From the NCBI RefSeq assembly GCF_031755915.1, contig NC_083389.1, forward strand, positions 19,197,501 through 19,261,500: a stretch of DNA of 64,000 bases. The letters are read 5' to 3'. This stretch comes from Ziziphus jujuba. Taxonomy: Eukaryota; Streptophyta; Magnoliopsida; Rosales; Rhamnaceae. Below, piece after piece: positions 1-13,241 of the stretch. Position 1 is the first letter of the stretch, and the number at the start of each line of letters is the position of its first letter. The notes under the pieces are model-generated. The model had not been told where the DNA came from and ran no database searches. It saw only the letters and a list, made by a program, of their open reading frames with translations. The position numbers and the translations under genes are program-made.

Positions 1-2340
1 AAAAAATCTATTAATTTTAATTATATATGATCCACCTAAAACTCATGTGTTCCAAATCTAATAAATTAATCTTTCAGAGCAACTCGTACCGCAAGCTCAT
101 GAACCACATTAAATTTGATCCACCTAATATATATTGTATGGCATTAATATCATGAATCACAAAGTATACTACCTGGTCTACTAGATAAACTGCGTTGGAG
201 GAAATCATTTCTCTCATAATATTCTACGGTGTTGGAAATTAAATTCTTTTAGTTGAGACTAGGCCAATGTATTAATTTCAATTAAATACGATCCACCTAA
301 ATCCCATGTGTCCAATTCTAATAAATTAATCTTTTAAAGCAACTCGTACCACAGTCTCATGTACCTCATTAAATTTGATCCACCTAATATACTGTACGGC
401 ATTAATATCATGAATCGCAAAGTATACTACTTGGTCTACTAGATAAAATGCTTTGGAGGAAGTCATTTCTCTCATAATATTTTACAGTGTTGGAAATTAA
501 ATTCTTTTAGTTGAGACTGGACCAATCTATTAATTTCAATTAAATATAATCCACGTAAAACCCATGTGTCCAAATCAATAAATTAATCTTTTAGAGCAGC
601 TCTTACCACAGTCTCAGGTACCTCATTAAATTTGATCCACCTAATATATATTGTACGGCATTAATATCATGAATCGCAAAGTATACTACCTGGTCTACTA
701 GATAAAATGCTTTGGAGGAAGTCATTTCTCTCATAATATTTTACAGTGTTCGAAATTAAATTCTTCTAGTTGAGACTCGGCCAATCTATTAATTTCAATT
801 AAATATGATCCACCTAAAACCCATGTGTCCAAATCTAATAAATTAATCTTTCAGAGCAACTCGTACCATAGTCTCATGTACCTCATTAAATTTGATCCAT
901 CTAATATATTTTGTACGGCATTAATATCATGAATCACAAAGTATACTACCTGGTCTACTAGATAAAATGCTTTGGAGGAAATCATTTCTCTCATAATATT
1001 CTACAGTGTTGGAAATTAAATTCTTTTAGTTGAGACTGGACCAATCTATTAATTTCAATTAAATATGATCCACGTAAAACCCATGTGTCCAAATCTAATA
1101 AATTAATCTTTTAGAGCAACTCGTACCACAGTCTCATGTACCTCATTAAATTTGATCCACCTAATATATATTGTACGGCATTAATATCATGAATCGCAAA
1201 GTATACTACTTGGTCTACTAGATAAAATGCTTTGGAGGAAGTCATTTCTCTCATAATATTTTACAGTGTTCGAAATTAAATTCTTTTAGTTGAGACTGGA
1301 CCAATCTATTAATTTCAATTAAATATAATCCACATAAAACCCATGTGTCCAAATCAATAAATTAATCTTTTAGAGCAACTCGTACCACAGTCTCAGGTAC
1401 CTCATTAAATTTGATCCACCTAATATATATTGTACGGCATTAATATCATGAATCGTAAACTATACTACCTGGTCTACTAGATAAAATGCTTTGGAGGAAG
1501 TCATTTCTCTCATAATATTTTACAGTGTTCGAAATTAAATTCTTTTAGTTGAGACTGGGCCAATCTATTAATTTCAATTAAATATGATCCACCTAAAACC
1601 CATGTGTCCAAATCTAATAAATTAATCTTTCAGAGCAACTCGTACCACAGTCTCAGGTACCTCATTAAATTTGATCCATCTAATATATATTGTACGGCAT
1701 TAATATCATGAATCACAAAGTATACTACCTAGTCTACTAGATAAAATGCTTTGGAGGAAATCATTTCTCTCATAATATTCTACAGTGTTTGAAATTAAAT
1801 TTTTTAGTTGAGACTGGGCTAATCTATTAATTTCAATTAGATATGATCCACCTAAAACCCATGTGTCCAAATCTAATAAATTAATCTTTCAGAGCAACTC
1901 ATGCCACAGTCTCATGTACCTCATTAAATTTGATCCATCTAATATATATTGTGCGGCATTAACATCATGAATCACAAAGTATACTTCCTGATCTACTAGA
2001 GAAAATGCTTTGGAGGAAATCATTTATCTCATAATATTCTACAGTGTTGAAAATTAAATTCTTTTAGTTGAGACTGGGTAAATGTATTAATTTCAATTAA
2101 ATATGATCCACCTAAAACCCATGTATCCAAATCTAATAAATTAATCTTTCAGAGCAACTCGTATCACAATCTCATGTACCACATTAAATTTGATCCACCT
2201 AATATATATATATATTGTACCGCATTAATATAATGAATCACAAAGTATATTACTTGGTCTACTAGATAAACTGCGTTGGAGGAAATCATTTCTCTCATAA
2301 TATTCCACAGTGTTGGAAATTAAATTCTTCTTGTTTCAAA
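1..2340. repeat. ~260-bp satellite array, copy A (nine units visible)
   Basis: Nine head-to-tail units of about 259-261 bp. Each contains GATCCACCTAAAACCCATG or a close variant (near 29, 289, 548, 807, 1066, 1326, 1585, 1845 and 2106), then AATAAATTAATCTTT, TACTAGATAAA and GAGGAAATCATTTCTCTC. Neighbouring units differ by point changes and small indels. The array runs off the left edge of the window. There is no coding potential. Units three apart look more alike than neighbours (for example those at 548 and 1326 share an AAATCAATAAATT deletion), hinting at a ~778-bp higher-order repeat. Confidence 0.95.
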
Positions 2341-4063
2341 ATTTTATCCTAATGAAAGTAAAGTAAACACTTGATACCTAAACATTTCAAAAAAAAAAAA
2401 AAAAGAAAAAAGGAAGGCTATTTCTCATCACTCATTGCAATAATTATTTTGATTTTTAATATTATTTGACAATTTAAATAGTTTTTTTAAATAACATTTT
2501 TAATTAGAATTTTAAAATATAATATGTAACTAATAAGTAGCTTTTTTAAATATTTTTTTAATTAGAATTTTAAAATATAATATGTAACTAATAAATAATA
2601 ATCATGTCAGCAATGATTTCATTAATAATCATTATTATTGGTGATAAATAATACAACTGCTTCAAAAAATACTACATTCTCACCGAGTTTGAATCAAATC
2701 AATCGGCTTGAGAGGGATCTACCTAAAATTTGGAAAATGGATCATAATGACTTGCGGACATCTGCCCATCCATGGCTAACCCAGTGTCATTAAGTGCCAA
2801 AATTATTTAAATAAAGCAATGGTTCCTACAAAAAAATCTATTAATTTTTGCACATGCAAAATTAATTTCATGCTTTTGCCTTTATTTATTTTTTCAAAAA
2901 TCCTAAGCACTAACAAATTATATATTTATAATTTATTTGTATATTATTATTCATAATTTATTTGTATATTATTATTCAATCTTTAATTTTAACAAGTTAT
3001 TTGCTAATATATAAATACGTTGGTAAATAAAATTGCTATACATATGCAAGTAATTTTCCTCTCACCGATAATTTATATATATATATATATATATATATTA
3101 TCATTTACAATAATTTTTTTTCTTGTGATATCTCAAATTTATAACTTTACAAATATGGATGTGAAAAATATATCTATGGAGTCAACTTTGTTTGACTATC
3201 ATCCAAAATAGGTTGATCATGAACCCAAAAAAAAAATATATATATATATATAGGCATCAAATATTTTATCAAATAATATTACAAAATGATATAGTATTTT
3301 TTTTTTTTGGGTAAAAACAAAATGATATAGTATTACTTTATTAATTTGGCTTGAATAATATTTATCCTTTTAAAAATTTATTATTTATATTTAAATTATA
3401 TTTATTTATCAATCAATAAAACAGCTATGCATCATCTATGTGATATTACTTTATAAATACTTTAGTAAACCATTTGGTTATGGTGAAAAAAAAAAAGGTC
3501 CCTAACGGTGTTACTTAAAATGATAATTTACTCTCTATCTTTTTGGTGAAAAAATATTTTGCTCTTGTCATTCGTTCTATACACATATACATCGTGGAGT
3601 AAAGAAGTGGTGCGGCAAATAATAATCATATGACATATAATATGTGCGATATGTGATCATCAAGCGTTGATGAAGTTCATATGATGCCAAAGTAACGTTT
3701 ATATTCGATTGAGACTCCTAAACAGGTGGCGTTACAAATAGTCATATGATTTGAAATCTGATTAAAAATATATTTTATGGTATGAAGAAAGGAATAATGA
3801 CGCTTCTGATGACGTAGTCACGTAGTGTTATTCATCACATATGATATTCAATAATTCGCCCTAACTCCTAACTTTTGAGACAAAACAAATAATGACATAC
3901 AGTACGTGATACGTGTGTCTTACTTTTTAAAAGCTCGTTGGGTTAAAAAAACCCCAAAAAAAAAAAAAAAGGATTTTTTTTTTCATTTTATTTGTCTAGG
4001 ATTTATATTATTTTTTTAATGATAGTTAAAAAGGCATAAATGAAAATTGAAAATAGTTTGAAA
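5..4063. repeat. Segmental tandem duplication, copy 1
   Basis: This block matches 5533-9591 almost base for base at a constant offset of 5528. It contains satellite units 1-9 and 1.7 kb of AT-rich flank, including AT dinucleotide runs near 3076-3098 and 3236-3251. The match stops after TAGTTTGAAA at 4063. Differences are scattered substitutions and homopolymer-length changes, so the duplication is much younger than the satellite units themselves. No gene is supported. The 63-residue frame at 3020-3211 crosses an AT microsatellite and is not kept in copy 2. Confidence 0.95.
2485..2601. repeat. Local ~58-bp direct duplication
   Basis: Two adjacent copies of a segment ending AATATGTAACTAATAA (with AATTAGAATTTTAAAATATA inside). 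The same pair is present in the second large copy near 8012-8130, so it predates the segmental duplication. A 25-bp tandem pair with ATAATTTATTTGTATATTAT lies near 2927-2977. Confidence 0.8.
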
Positions 4064-5026
4064 GTTATTATTTGAATCTTATTATTTGTTATCCTCAGTG
4101 ATCATAACCACCAAATTATATACTAAATTTTAATAAAATAATAATTTTGTATATAAAAATTTTAAAAATGAATTATTTAATGACATTTATTATGTCATAT
4201 AGCATATAAATCCTATACCAAATAGAATTTTTGGCGTATGGTAGTTTGTTAGCTTTTAAATGTCGGCCAATCTAAAACGTAAATCTACATTTACCAAATT
4301 TTAATAACCACCAAATCATATACTAAAAAATTATAAAATTATTGGGTTGAACAAATTCAAATATTCCAAATATATTTATAAGTTAATAATCGAACATCTT
4401 GAATATGTACATAAATTTAGGACCGAACATTCCAAAATAATAAATTACAATTTTCAAGATATTTAAAAATATAACTCAACAATTTTAAAGAAGTTCAAAA
4501 ATATAAAACTGAAAATCTTAAATAGGTTTAAAAGTTTATGACCAAATATTGTACAAAAAAAAAGAAAATTCAGAAAATAGTATAGAATTGAACTACTTTA
4601 AAATGTTCAGTAATATATGACTGAACATTTCCAAAGTTGTTAAGAAATATACTACCAAGTACCTAATCATTATTACCCTCCAATTTTCATTAGTTTTTTA
4701 CTTTCAAATAAATAACATTTTTATGTTATTAAAAAAGTAAGGGAAAAAAAAGAAAAAAATCAATCCTAATTTGTAACGAAAAAGAAAAATATAAGAGTAT
4801 TTTAGTGAAAAATCGTCTATAATTATTTTAAAACTGTAAAAAAAAATATTTATAAAAAATATACAATTTTAAAATGATATCAATTAGGGATATTTTGAAA
4901 ATAAATAATATTTTATTAAATAATTTTATATTTTTTATATATTTATATAATAGTATATAAAGAATGAAACTATAAAAAGTTATTTTAAAATTATAAAAAA
5001 AATCAATACATGTGTCTTCACTGTAT
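4064..5026. other. Single-copy AT-rich spacer between the duplicated blocks
   Basis: This stretch has no counterpart after 9591, so it separates the two duplicated blocks. It is very AT-rich with poly-A/T runs and no credible reading frame. The satellite array restarts at about 5027, after ACTGTATCGATTAAATATG. Confidence 0.7.
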
Positions 5027-7858
5027 CGATTAAATATGATCCACCTAAAATCCATGTGTCTACATCTAATAAATTAATCTTTCAGAACAACTTGTACCAC
5101 AATCTCATGTACTACATTAAATTTGATCCACCTAATATATATTGTATGGTATTAATATCATAAATCACAAAGTATACTATCTGGTCTACTAGATAAACTG
5201 CGTTGGAGGAAATCATTTCTCTCATAATGTTCTACAGTGTTGGAAATTAAATTCTTTTAGTTGAGGCTCGGCCAATCTATTAATTTCATATAAATATGAT
5301 CCACCTAAATCCCATGTGTCCAAATCTAATAAATTAATCTTTCAGAGCAACTCATACCACAGTCTCATGTACCTCATTAAATTTGATCCACCTAAAATAT
5401 ATTGTATAGCATTAATATCATGAATCACAAAGTATACTACCTAGTCTACTAGATAAAATGCTTTAGAGGAAATCATTTCTCTCATAATATTCTACAGTGT
5501 TTGAAATTAAATTTTTTAGTTGAGACTGGGCCAATCTATTAATTTTAATTATATATGATCCACCTAAAACTCATGTGTTCCAAATCTAATAAATTAATCT
5601 TTCAGAGCAACTCGTACCGCAAGCTCATGAACCACATTAAATTTGATCCACCTAATATATATTGTATGGCATTAATATCATGAATCACAAAGTATACTAC
5701 CTGGTCTACTAGATAAACTGCGTTGGAGGAAATCATTTCTCTCATAATATTCTACGGTGTTGGAAATTAAATTCTTTTAGTTGAGACTAGGCCAATGTAT
5801 TAATTTCAATTAAATACGATCCACCTAAATCCCATGTGTCCAATTCTAATAAATTAATCTTTTAAAGCAACTCGTACCACAGTCTCATGTACCTCATTAA
5901 ATTTGATCCACCTAATATATTGTACGGCATTAATATAATGAATCGCAAAGTATACTACTTGGTCTACTAGATAAAATGCTTTGGAGGAAGTCATTTCTCT
6001 CATAATATTTTACAGTGTTGGAAATTAAATTCTTTTAGTTGAGACTGGACCAATCTATTAATTTCAATTAAATATAATCCACGTAAAACCCATGTGTCCA
6101 AATCAATAAATTAATCTTTTAGAGCAGCTCGTACCACAGTCTCAGGTACCTCATTAAATTTGATCCACCTAATATATATTGTACGGCATTAATATCATGA
6201 ATCGCAAAGTATACTACCTGGTCTACTAGATAAAATGCTTTGGAGGAAGTCATTTCTCTCATAATATTTTACAGTGTTCGAAATTAAATTCTTCTAGTTG
6301 AGACTCGGCCAATCTATTAATTTCAATTAAATATGATCCACCTAAAACCCATGTGTCCAAATCTAATAAATTAATCTTTCAGAGCAACTCGTACCATAGT
6401 CTCATGTACCTCATTAAATTTGATCCATCTAATATATTTTGTACGGCATTAATATCATGAATCACAAAGTATACTACCTGGTCTACTAGATAAAATGCTT
6501 TGGAGGAAATCATTTCTCTCATAATATTCTACAGTGTTGGAAATTAAATTCTTTTAGTTGAGACTGGACCAATCTATTAATTTCAATTAAATATGATCCA
6601 CGTAAAACCCATGTGTCCAAATCTAATAAATTAATCTTTTAGAGCAACTCGTACCACAGTCTCATGTACCTCATTAAATTTGATCCACCTAATATATATT
6701 GTACGGCATTAATATCATGAATCGCAAAGTATACTACTTGGTCTACTAGATAAAATGCTTTGGAGGAAGTCATTTCTCTCATAATATTTTACAGTGTTCG
6801 AAATTAAATTCTTTTAGTTGAGACTGGACCAATCTATTAATTTCAATTAAATATAATCCACATAAAACCCATGTGTCCAAATCAATAAATTAATCTTTTA
6901 GAGCAACTCGTACCACAGTCTCAGGTACCTCATTAAATTTGATCCACCTAATATATATTGTACGGCATTAATATCATGAATCGTAAACTATACTACCTGG
7001 TCTACTAGATAAAATGCTTTGGAGGAAGTCATTTCTCTCATAATATTTTACAGTGTTCGAAATTAAATTCTTTTAGTTGAGACTGGGCCAATCTATTAAT
7101 TTCAATTAAATATGATCCACCTAAAACCCATGTGTCCAAATCTAATAAATTAATCTTTCAGAGCAACTCGTACCACAGTCTCAGGTACCTCATTAAATTT
7201 GATCCATCTAATATATATTGTACGGCATTAATATCATGAATCACAAAGTATACTACCTAGTCTACTAGATAAAATGCTTTGGAGGAAATCATTTCTCTCA
7301 TAATATTCTACAGTGTTTGAAATTAAATTTTTTAGTTGAGACTGGGCTAATCTATTAATTTCAATTAGATATGATCCACCTAAAACCCATGTGTCCAAAT
7401 CTAATAAATTAATCTTTCAGAGCAACTCATGCCACAGTCTCATGTACCTCATTAAATTTGATCCATCTAATATATATTGTGCGGCATTAACATCATGAAT
7501 CACAAAGTATACTTCCTGATCTACTAGAGATAATGCTTTGGAGGAAATCATTTATCTCATAATATTCTACAGTGTTGAAAATTAAATTCTTTTAGTTGAG
7601 ACTGGGTAAATGTATTAATTTCAATTAAATATGATCCACCTAAAACCCATGTATCCAAATCTAATAAATTAATCTTTCAGAGCAACTCGTACCACAATCT
7701 CATGTACCACATTAAATTTGATCCACCTAATATATATATATATTGTACCGCATTAATATAATGAATCACAAAGTATATTACTTGGTCTACTAGATAAACT
7801 GCGTTGGAGGAAATCATTTCTCTCATAATATTCCACAGTGTTGGAAATTAAATTCTTC
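5027..7858. repeat. ~260-bp satellite array, copy B (eleven units)
   Basis: Eleven units of the same ~260-bp satellite, with landmark GATCCACCTAAA sites near 5037, 5297, 5558, 5818, 6077, 6336, 6595, 6854, 7113, 7373 and 7634. Units 3-11 match units 1-9 of copy A one-to-one at offset 5528, including unit-specific deletions. Both edges are visible here: the left edge at about 5027 and the right edge at the TTCTTCTTGTTTC junction near 7858. Confidence 0.95.
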
Positions 7859-8599
7859 TTGTTTCAAAATTTTATCCTAATGAAAGTAAAGTAAACACTT
7901 GATACCTAAACATTTCAAAAAAAGAAAAAAAAAGAAAAAAGGAAGGCTATTTCTCATCACTCATTGCAATAATTATTTTGATTTTTAATATTATTTGACA
8001 ATTTAAATAGTTTTTTTAAATAACATTTTTAATTAGAATTTTAAAATATAATATGTAACTAATAAGTAGCTTTTTTAAATATTTTTTTAATTAGAATTTT
8101 AAAATATAATATGTAACTAATAAATAATAATCATGTCAGCAATGATTTCATTAATAATCATTATTATTGGTGATAAATAATACAACTGCTTCAAAAAATA
8201 CTACATTCTCACCGAGTTTGAATCAAATCAATCGGCTTGAGAGGGATCTACCTAAAATTTGGAAAATGGATCATAATGACTTGCGGACATCTGCCCATCC
8301 ATGGCTAACCCAGTGTCATTAAGTGCCAAAATTATTTAAATAAAGCAATGGTTCCTACAAAAAAATCTATTAATTTTTGCACATGCAAAATTAATTTCAT
8401 GCTTTTGCCTTTATTTATTTTTTCAAAAATCCTAAGCACTAACAAATTATATATTTATAATTTATTTGTATATTATTATTCATAATTTATTTGTATATTA
8501 TTATTCAATCTTTAATTTTGACAAGTTATTTGCTAATATATAAATACGTTGGTAAATAAAATTGCTATACATATGCAAGTAATTTTCCTCTCACCGATA

Positions 8600-8630
<31 letters not shown>

Positions 8631-9591
8631 ATCATTTACAATAATTTTTTTTCTTGTGATATCTCAAATTTATAACTTTACAAATATGGATGTGAAAAAT
8701 ATATCTATGGAGTCAACTTTGTTTGACTATCATCCAAAATAGGTTGATCATGAACCCAAAAAAAAAATATATATATATATAGGCATCAAATATTTTATCA
8801 AATAATATTACAAAATGATATAGTATTTTTTTTTTTTTGGGTAAAAACAAAATGATATAGTATTACTTTATTAATTTGGCTTGAATAATATTTATCCTTT
8901 TAAAAATTTATTATTTATATTTAAATTATATTTATTTATCAATCAATAAAACAGATATGCATCATCTATGTGATATTACTTTATAAATACTTTAGTAAAC
9001 CATTTGGTTATGGTGAAAAAAAAAAAGGTCCCTAACGGTGTTACTTAAAATGATAATTTACTCTCAATCTTTTTGGTGAAAAAATATTTTACTCTTGTCA
9101 TTCGTTCTATACACATATACATCGTGGAGTAAAGAAGTGGTGCGGCAAATAATAATCATATGACATATAATATGTGAGATATGTGATCATCAAGCGTTGA
9201 TGAAGTTCATATGATGCCAAAGTAACGTTTATATTCGATTGAGACTCCTAAACAGGTGGCGTTACAAATAGTCATATGATTTGAAATCTGATTAAAAATA
9301 TATTTTATGGTATGAAGAAAAGAATAATGACGCTTCCGATGACGTAGTCACGTAGTGTTATTCATCACATATGATATTCAATAATTCGCCCTAACTCCTA
9401 ACTTTTGAGACAAAACAAATAATGACATACAGTACGTGATACGTGTGTCTTGCTTTTTAAGAGCTCGTTGGGTTAAAAAAACCCAAAAAAAAAAAAAAGT
9501 ATTTTTTTTTTCATTTTATTTGTTTAAGATTTATATTATTTTTTTAATGATAGTTAAAAAGGCATAAATGAAAATTGAAAATAGTTTGAAA
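5533..9591. repeat. Segmental tandem duplication, copy 2
   Basis: Second copy of the block at 5-4063. The offset is 5528 at both ends, so small indels cancel out. The right breakpoint is at 9591, after which copy 2 reads ATGATTTTTC while copy 1 reads GTTATTATTT. The non-satellite part (7859-9591) has AT-rich low-complexity DNA and no supported gene. Confidence 0.95.
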
Positions 9592-10130
9592 TGATTTTTC
9601 AATTTGTGTATGTTGATACTTTTTTCTTTCTTCAATCTGCATTGACTAAAAGTGTATAATTATCATTTGAGTATAAAATTGTAATATATTCTAAATTAAA
9701 ATGGATAAAAATTTCATCTAACTTTTTTATCCAGGAGCCTTGAAGTATATTATTAGTACTTTTTATCATTAAAACTAACCTACAAACACAAATGCAAAGA
9801 CCTAATAAAGTTACAAAATCCAAAGAGACTATAGGAATTTTCAACTGTACGGTTTTATATATGTGGTTGACTTGGCTCGATCTCAAGATATTTAGTAAAC
9901 ACATTTTTTTTTTTTTGGTTTTTTTGTATTATCCTGTATACAATTGGGAGGCAGTTCTTTTTTTATTTTTGGTACTCTTTATCTAATTAGTAGACAGTTG
10001 TACTTGTACGTCAATGTGTAAAGTCTATGGAAAAAGAGTCCTTTTGGATAGCCTGTGACAACGAAATCCATGCATGAAAAATAAAAATTATTTACATAAA
10101 ATAAATATTTGATTAGAAAATTTAAAGTTA
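9592..10130. other. AT-rich intergenic DNA
   Basis: No recognised gene, RNA or element. Two short opposite-strand frames overlap near 9632-9986. Neither has a recognisable domain, and they look like chance frames. Confidence 0.6.
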
Positions 10131-10543
10131 TTAGCTTTATTAGTCCTTAAACTATACCCAACAAACTATACCAAACGCTTTGAGTCCTGAACTTATTTTT
10201 TTGGCACTGTGATCCTAAATTTCAATTTGATGTATTTTGTTTCTCAAACTATTATTTATTAACTCTTTAGTAATTTTGAAACATACAATGTATTTGATGT
10301 AATATGTAAAAATCTTGTAGGATTTTTTGATATTTTAGTTTCATTATTATTATTTTTGTTACAATTAATGTACTACGTACCTTAAAATTGTTGAAAATTA
10401 GACCAAAAATAGCTCTGTGCACAAATGCACTTAAAGATAAAGTTTACAAACCAAAAAAATAAAAAATAAAAAAATAAAAAAAACAAAAAACAATTCAAGA
10501 ATCAAAATGCACCTATAAACCTATTTAGGACTAATAAAGCCAA
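10131..10543. mobile_element. MITE-like inverted-repeat element (~413 bp)
   Basis: The left end reads TTAGCTTTATTAGTCCTTAA. The right end is its near-perfect reverse complement, TTAGGACTAATAAAGCCAA. The flanks are compatible with a TA target duplication (10129-10130 and 10544-10545), as in Stowaway/Mariner MITEs, but other boundaries are possible. It has no coding capacity. The right flank falls directly beside an orphan satellite fragment. Confidence 0.65.
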
Positions 10544-10547
10544 TAAC

Positions 10548-10592
10548 CTGTGTCCAAATCTGATAAATTCATATTTTAGGACAACTCGTATG
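10548..10592 (+). repeat. Decayed fragment of the ~260-bp satellite
   Basis: CTGTGTCCAAATCTGATAAA followed by TTTTAGGACAACTCGTA aligns with the satellite unit (CATGTGTCCAAATCTAATAA, then CAGAGCAACTCGTACC). It lies about 950 bp outside the end of the duplicated block. Confidence 0.6.
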
Positions 10593-13241
10593 ATCTTGGC
10601 TAGTCTCCTTCAAGACCATAACTTGGGGAAGAAGTTTTTTACTACCACCCAGACCCCAGTATAGGGTTGGGACCATGACCCTAAGTTCTTTTTTTTTTAT
10701 TTAATCTGTATTGTATTCTTTTAAAACAATAAAAAATAAAAAGAATACAATTTATCTAAATAAGATATTTGTCCCCTCTATTTTTATATAAAATACACTA
10801 TATAGTCATGAACAAAAAAAAAAAAAAAATGATACCATTTATATTTGTCGAGCATTCAAGAATTGAATGGAAAATATATGTCTCAAACACATATTTCATT
10901 GATGAAGGTAAAAATTAAAAAGATAATTTTAGAAATTAGATTTATTGCCAATCGATTTTATTTTTCAAGGGAAGGGGGCTGTATGACCTGAACCCACGGC
11001 CTCAAGATTTTAGCTGTAGACCAGCTTCACTAACCTTTTCTTCAACGTTTGGTTAGTGCTAAAAGAATGTAGAATTTAAATGTATTTAAATAATTATGCC
11101 TATTAAAAGTAAGAATAATATTTCCATATCAAAATGATGTAGAAGATATGGAAACCTAATTTTTTAGAGGCTCAGTGACATATTTTGAGGGATAGTTATG
11201 GTCTAATTTTTTTGTTTTTTTAAATGCATGATGATATGTTATATAGCTCACTTTATGATAGCTTTATGAATGACATTATTAATTTAAAACAATTATTTTC
11301 ATTTTTAGTTTTAATATTAAGAATTTAATATGAAAAAATAATTTTTTTAATGGTAGCCAATTTAACTAGAACTCACTATATTTAGTTATAAAATAATAAA
11401 AAAAATTATGCATTTTTTAAATCCTCATTTAATAAATATAAGGAAATCTTCTTATAGGATGGAGACCCTTGAAAGCTGCTGTGTGCCTGTCTCTTACCTT
11501 CTCGTTTCCATATATAACTACCCACTCTCAACGCCACTGCCATCATCGCACTCGACTTGAGGTATCAATAGGAATCTGCCAGTTTTTATCCAAAGTCGGT
11601 TAGTCGTCCCATCATTTTTGTGCCATGAATTTCTTTCTGCTTTTCTTTTTAATTTTTAAAATTTAAGTCTTTTTTAATAGTGTCCAATTTTATGGAGTGC
11701 TTGTGTGCATGGCTTCCATCCGCATATCTATACTTATTTGTTTGTTTTTAATTTTATTTTTCATTTTGAATCATTCTGGCTAAAAGCACTTTTGGCAACA
11801 ATAGCTTTAAACCACAGTAATTAATTTTAGCTACAAAGACGTTGTTAAGAATATGCTTAAAAACTTTTAAGTACATCATGTTCTGGCTAACAACTTCCAA
11901 TCATGAGGTTATTATCATAATCTAATAAAGAATTTTATTCTGGCTAAAACCATATAGTCACAGCGTATAAACTTTTAGCCATGATTTTTGTGGTGGCTAA
12001 TAATCTGTTTTTCCATAGCATGTATATAGAGGAGACACATTCCAAGCTGGACTGGCTCAGAGATTTTGTGGGTTTTAGGCCAACTTTATAGTTTAGCTTT
12101 TCATTAATATTTAAAATAAATAATACATATAATTAACAAAAACAATAATTTTTATTAATTTAAAAAATTTCAAAATTGCATCCTATAATATTCTAACAAT
12201 TCTAATTGTAGTTGTTCGAAAAACATTTGTTCTTTCATATGAGTATTTAAATTTATATAATATATATATATATTTTCTTTAATGAAGAATTTTGAATTCG
12301 AAACTTTTGGATAACATATACTTAAAAACAGTGGAGGAGAGTCTGTTTGCGATTTGAGTTTAGAGATATACTAGGTATTAAATAAATCTATCAAGATATA
12401 TACCAGGTATAATATATCAATATTTTAATGGTTAACATATTAATAGTTTTAGATTAATGAATCCTTGAAAAAATAAATATAATTAAATATAATCCAATCA
12501 AGTATTAATATATGATATTTAATATACATCTTAGTAGTACATTTATTTTGTATCTTTAGCATTATTCTTGAGTTTATGATGCTGGCATTTTTTATAATTT
12601 TTAGTTGAACAGAGGCATTTTCTTTTTTGGAGAGACAATCATGTGAACGCTTAGAAGAGGGAGAAAAAAACGTTGTGGAGAAAGAGATTAAATATTTTCT
12701 TAAAGGAGAATAGATTAACATTGTTGAAGAGAAAGAATATTGGAAATTAGTGTTATTTTAACTGTCATAAATATTTCTTTTAATATCGAATTAAAGTTTA
12801 ATGATTATTTTTAAACAACAATAATATATTTGTTCCATTAGATTATTAATAATGTTAGAATTATCAAAATATTAATTAAATTTTATTTGGCATAAGATGC
12901 AGCAATATTTAATTACTTTATTTTTTATTTTTTGAATTATTTATCTATTTTGAAGTTCATTTATTTAAATTTATATTATATGAATATAATAAGCATAATA
13001 TATTAACACATATTATTTGATAAATATATTTGGTGGCACATGACAATTAATTTATAAATGATCATGATTTATCCTTACTAAAATTTTTGAATCAACAATG
13101 TTTCTCGCTGATAGGAATAACAAAACTCTTATTAATTAATCCATTTCCACCTACATACATATATCATAACCCCTAATCTCTTGGTGTTGTTTGTTTTCTC
13201 ATTTCTTGATGTCCTAAACTTAAAGTTAGGGAAAGGAAAAT
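10593..13241. other. Intergenic and upstream region of the DUF247 gene
   Basis: Mostly AT-rich DNA. A less AT-rich patch at 11460-11640 contains a TATA-like CCATATATAACTACCC at about 11507 and a donor-like GAGGTATC at about 11560. It could be a promoter with a first non-coding exon. Just before the DUF247 start is a pyrimidine-rich tract with possible AG acceptors at about 13223 or 13228. None of this is proven. A 90-residue minus-strand frame at 12449-12721 has no recognisable domain. Confidence 0.4.

Noticed and set aside
3020..3211. 63-codon frame as a small membrane protein
   Set aside because: It consists largely of an AT microsatellite and is not preserved in the near-identical second copy.
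1..9591. Satellite array as a CRISPR-like array or as centromeric DNA
   Set aside because: Units abut with no unique spacers, and the genome is plant nuclear. Centromeric identity cannot be judged from 20 units next to a gene.
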